Assembly: GCA_035771175.1 (NCBI GenBank)
Contig: CM069610.1
Span: forward strand, 25,820,501 to 25,884,500
Length of the DNA stretch: 64,000 nt
From: Paratinospora sagittata
Lineage: Eukaryota > Streptophyta > Magnoliopsida > Ranunculales > Menispermaceae
Direction: 5' to 3'
The translations under genes were made by a program, and so were the position numbers. Below the pieces are notes generated by a model, which was not told the DNA's origin, did no database searches, and was given only the letters and a program-made list of their open reading frames with translations. Positions 60,701 through 64,000 of this stretch are shown here, one piece after another. How positions within the stretch are numbered: the stretch's first letter is position 1; the number at the start of each line of letters is the position of its first letter.

Positions 60701-63100
60701 ATAAGATTAAAAACTTTTAAATAATTTAAAACTCATTGAAATTATGATTAAAACCTTTCGGAAAACATTTTTTCGAAATGAAATACTATATCGAAGTGAT
60801 TCTGAAGACTTTGCAATTTTCAGAGTTTTAGTGCTGAGATTGATCGAGAGGTTACCCTGCACACCAAATATCAAACTAATGCATTAGGCATGAGATATGT
60901 CTTCGTTCTTCGAGCTTGATCTTTGTAGACTTCGAAAGCTATTGTTTGATGTGATCTTGATGCAAGACCATTGATGTGTTCTTTTTTCTTGTGTTATCTT
61001 ACCGAGACCACTTCATATACTTACAACTTAAAACAATGGATAGCCTCTGCAAATCTAAGCACAAAAGGGATGAAATGAAGAACTTGCTGATCAACGACGT
61101 TATCATCAAGACAGATTGCAATTTTCATTCTATTCGAAGCTTGTTTTGACAAATGCAAGAATCATTACTTTCTTCTCTTGAAAAACTCTTGGGAAAGCTC
61201 AATCTAACTTGCAAAAATTGTGTGTGTTGTATTTTTGAAAATCAGAGAATGAGTGTTTTATAAAATTAGAAATTGCGGGTTAAAGAGCAAGAGAGTACAA
61301 AATGATTTGAATTCAAAACATTGTTTAATCTAAAGTTGTTTTGGGCTTACGAGACAATAGGAATCATAAAGGTGTTAGTAGAGAATATTTCAATTAAGAT
61401 AACCTGGAGAAATTGGGTAAGGAATAGAAAAATCGAGCGAGCAGAAGTGCCCACATTTTTCTCGTTAAAAATATCAGATTTTTTTCCCAGACGTGAATAG
61501 CGTGCTATTGGGTTGTCTATCATGTTCTCAATTGACAGATAGCAGGCTATAGCAGGTTGATATACACAAACCCGAGATCTCGAGTTTTTACGGACTTTTC
61601 GATAGCGTGTTATCGAGGCCTATAGCGCGCTATTGCCCATTTTACTAAAAATGGAATGATCACGGCAACAGCTTTATAGCGAAGTATCAAAGGGGATAGC
61701 GCGGTATACAAAATTTTTTCAGAAAAACAAATGTTTTATTATAGAACCCTGTCAGTGTGCTATCAACACTGATAGTGCGCTAGTGCCTTCAGGAAACTTT
61801 TGGCAAATTGCTGGATAGCCTTATTTTTGAAAAATTAATATTTTGACACTCAAGAACCATTCCATTTACTCAAAACATATTGATATAAGATTAAAAACTT
61901 TTAAATAAATCAAAACTCATTGAAATTATGATTAAAACCTTTCGGAAAACATTTTTTCAAAATGAAATACTATATCGAAGTGATTTTGAAGACTTTGCAA
62001 TGTTCAGAGTTTAAGTGCTGAGATTGATCGAGAGGTTACCCTACACACCAAAGATCAAACTAATGCATTAGGCATGAGATATGTCTTCGTTCTTCGAGCT
62101 TGATCTTTGTAGACTTCGAAAGCTATTGTTTGATGTGTTCTTGATGCAAGACAATTGATGTGTTCTTTTTTCTTGTGTTATCTTACCGAGACCACTTCAT
62201 ATACTTACAACTTAAAACAATGGATAGCCACTGCAAATCTAAGCACAAAAGGGATGAAATGAAGAACTTGCTGATCAACGACGTTATCATCAAGACAGAT
62301 TAAAATTTTGATTCTATTCGAAGCTTGTTTTGACAAATGCAAGAATCATTACTTTCTTCTCTTGAAAAACTCTTGGGAAAGCTCAATCTAACTTGCAAAA
62401 ATTGTGTGTGTTGTATTTTTGAAAATCAGAGAATGAGTGTTTTATAAAATTAGAAATTGCGGGTTAAAGAGCAAGAGAGTACAAAATGATTTGAATTCAA
62501 AAGATTGTTTAATCTAAAGTTGTTTTGGGCTTACGAGACAATAGGAATGATAAAGGTGTTAGTAGAGAATATTTCAATTAAGATAACTTGGAGAAATTGT
62601 GTAAGGAATAGAAAAATCGGGCAAGCAGAAGTGCCCACATTTTTCTCGCTAGAAATATCAGATTTTTTTCCCTGACGTGAATAGCGTGCTATTGGGTTGT
62701 CTGTCATGTTCTCAATTGACAGATAGCAGGCTATAGCAGGTCGATATACACAAACCCGAGATCTCGTGTTTTACGGACTTTTCGATAGCGTGTTATCGAG
62801 GCCTATAGCGCGCTATTTCCCATTTTACTAAAAATGGAAAGATCACGGCAACAGCTTTATAGCGAAGTTTCATAGGGGATAGCGCGGTATACACAATTTT
62901 TTCAGAAAAACAAATGTTTTATTATAGAACCCTGTCAGCGTGCTATCAACACTGATAGCGCGCTAGTGCCTTCAGGAAACTTTTGGCAAATTGCTGGATA
63001 GCCTTATTTTTGAAAAATTAATATTTTGACACTCAAGAACCATTCCATTTACTCAAAACATATTGATATAAGATTAAACACTTTTAAATAAATCAAAACT
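57720..63100. repeat. Higher-order repeat: 2 monomers, period about 2,365 bp
   Basis: Landmarks 58008 to 60373 (2,365), 59192 to 61556 (2,364) and 60373 to 62740 (2,367). Alternating private variants include GGAATGATCACGG and GCAATGTTCAGAGTTTAAG (59.2 and 61.6 kb) versus AAATTGCGGG with ATTTCAATTCAAAAGATTG (57.7 and 60.1 kb). Confidence 0.85.
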
Positions 63101-64000
63101 CATTGAAATTATGATTAAAACCTTTCGGAAAACATTTTTTCAAAATGAAATACTATATCGAAGTGATTTTGAAGACTTTGCAATGTTCAGAGTTTAAGTG
63201 CTGAGATTGATCGAGAGGTTACCCTACACACCAAAGATCAAACTAATGCATTAGGCATGAGATATGTCTTCGTTCTTCGAGCTTGATCTTTGTAGACTTC
63301 GAAAGCTATTGTTTGATGTGTTCTTGATGCAAGACAATTGATGTGTTCTTTTTTCTTGTGTTATCTTACCGAGACCACTTCATATACGTACAACTTAAAA
63401 CAATGGATAGCCTCTGCAAAATCTAAGCACAAAAGGGATAAAATGAAGAACTTGCTGATCAACGACGTTATCATCAAGACAGATTGCAATTTTGACTCTA
63501 TTCGAAGCTTGTTTTGACAAATGCAAGAATCATTACTTTCTTCTCTTGAAAACCTCTTGGGAAAGCTCTATATAACTTGCAAAAATTGTGTGTGTTGTAT
63601 TTTTGAAAATCAGCGAATGAGTGTTTTGTTTAATCTAAAGTTGTTTTGGGCATGCGAGACTGTGGGAATCATTTAGGAGTTAGTAGAGAATATGTCTTCG
63701 TTCTTCGAGCTTGATCTTTGTAGACTTCGAAAGCTATTGTTTGATGTGTTCTTGATGCAAGACAATTGATGTGTTCTTTTTTCTTGTGTTATCTTACCGA
63801 GACCACTTCATATACTTACAACTTAAAACAATGGATAGCCTCTGCAAATCTAAGCACAAAAGGGATGAAATGAAGAACTTGCTGATCAACGACGTTATCA
63901 TCAAGACAGATTGAAATTTTGATTCTATTCGAAGCTTGTTTTGACAAATGCAAGAATCATTACTTTCTTCTCTTGAAAAACTCTTGCGAAAGCTCAATCC

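Larger units (their letters stand above)
39070..64000. repeat. Satellite block 2, about 1,182-bp monomer, 22 landmark copies
   Basis: Landmark starts are 40068, 41237, 42419, 43150, 44288, 45470, 46651, 47822, 48336, 49129, 50311, 51389, 52571, 53691, 54584, 55704, 56824, 58008, 59192, 60373, 61556 and 62740. Full monomers are 1,169-1,184 bp; shorter ones carry internal deletions. No gene is supported in this 25 kb. The array continues past the window end. Confidence 0.97.

Overview
The window looks like plant nuclear heterochromatin, most likely from a eudicot (the species is not identifiable from sequence alone). Nothing bacterial or organellar is visible: no operons, no tRNA or rRNA genes, and no recognisable host protein gene. 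About 70% of it (roughly 45 kb) is one AT-rich tandem satellite with an unusually long monomer of about 1,182 bp. The rest is three LTR retrotransposons of the Ty3/gypsy type, all on the minus strand.

Layout. (1) 1-8651: a young Tekay/Del-like chromovirus (element 1). The window starts inside its 3' LTR. Pol (763-4158) and gag (4222-5454) are open and separated by one in-frame TAG; an initiator-Met-tRNA primer site lies at 5676-5686 and a complete 2,963-bp 5' LTR at 5689-8651. The 719 bp of LTR visible twice show no difference by eye. (2) 8652-28261: satellite, about 16.5 monomers, including a 3-monomer higher-order repeat (period 3,538 bp). (3) 28262-34951: an older, dead chromovirus (element 2) with a near-perfect 5-bp target duplication. 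Pol carries two Trp-to-stop changes and a Glu-to-Lys change at the integrase catalytic Glu, and a deletion has removed its primer site and most of gag. (4) 34952-35310: 359 bp of satellite. (5) 35311-39069: a truncated non-autonomous element (element 3) with LTRs of the element 2 family, but carrying an unrelated ORF that resembles the 'putative plant transposon protein' family. (6) 39070-64000: satellite to the window end, with several internally deleted monomers and a 2-monomer higher-order repeat near 57.7-63 kb.

How it fits together. The satellite is the substrate; chromodomain-bearing elements, a class known to favour heterochromatin, inserted into it. Element 3 has no pol and would have depended on a relative such as intact copies of the element 2 family. 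The most unexplained signals are two sets of short palindromes at near-helical spacing. One is three doublets of ATAGCGCGCTAT-like palindromes (20 bp within a doublet, about 75 bp between doublets) in every satellite monomer. The other is a 10-11 unit GAACGTTC array directly upstream of the TATA box in the LTRs of elements 2 and 3, which resembles heat-shock elements.
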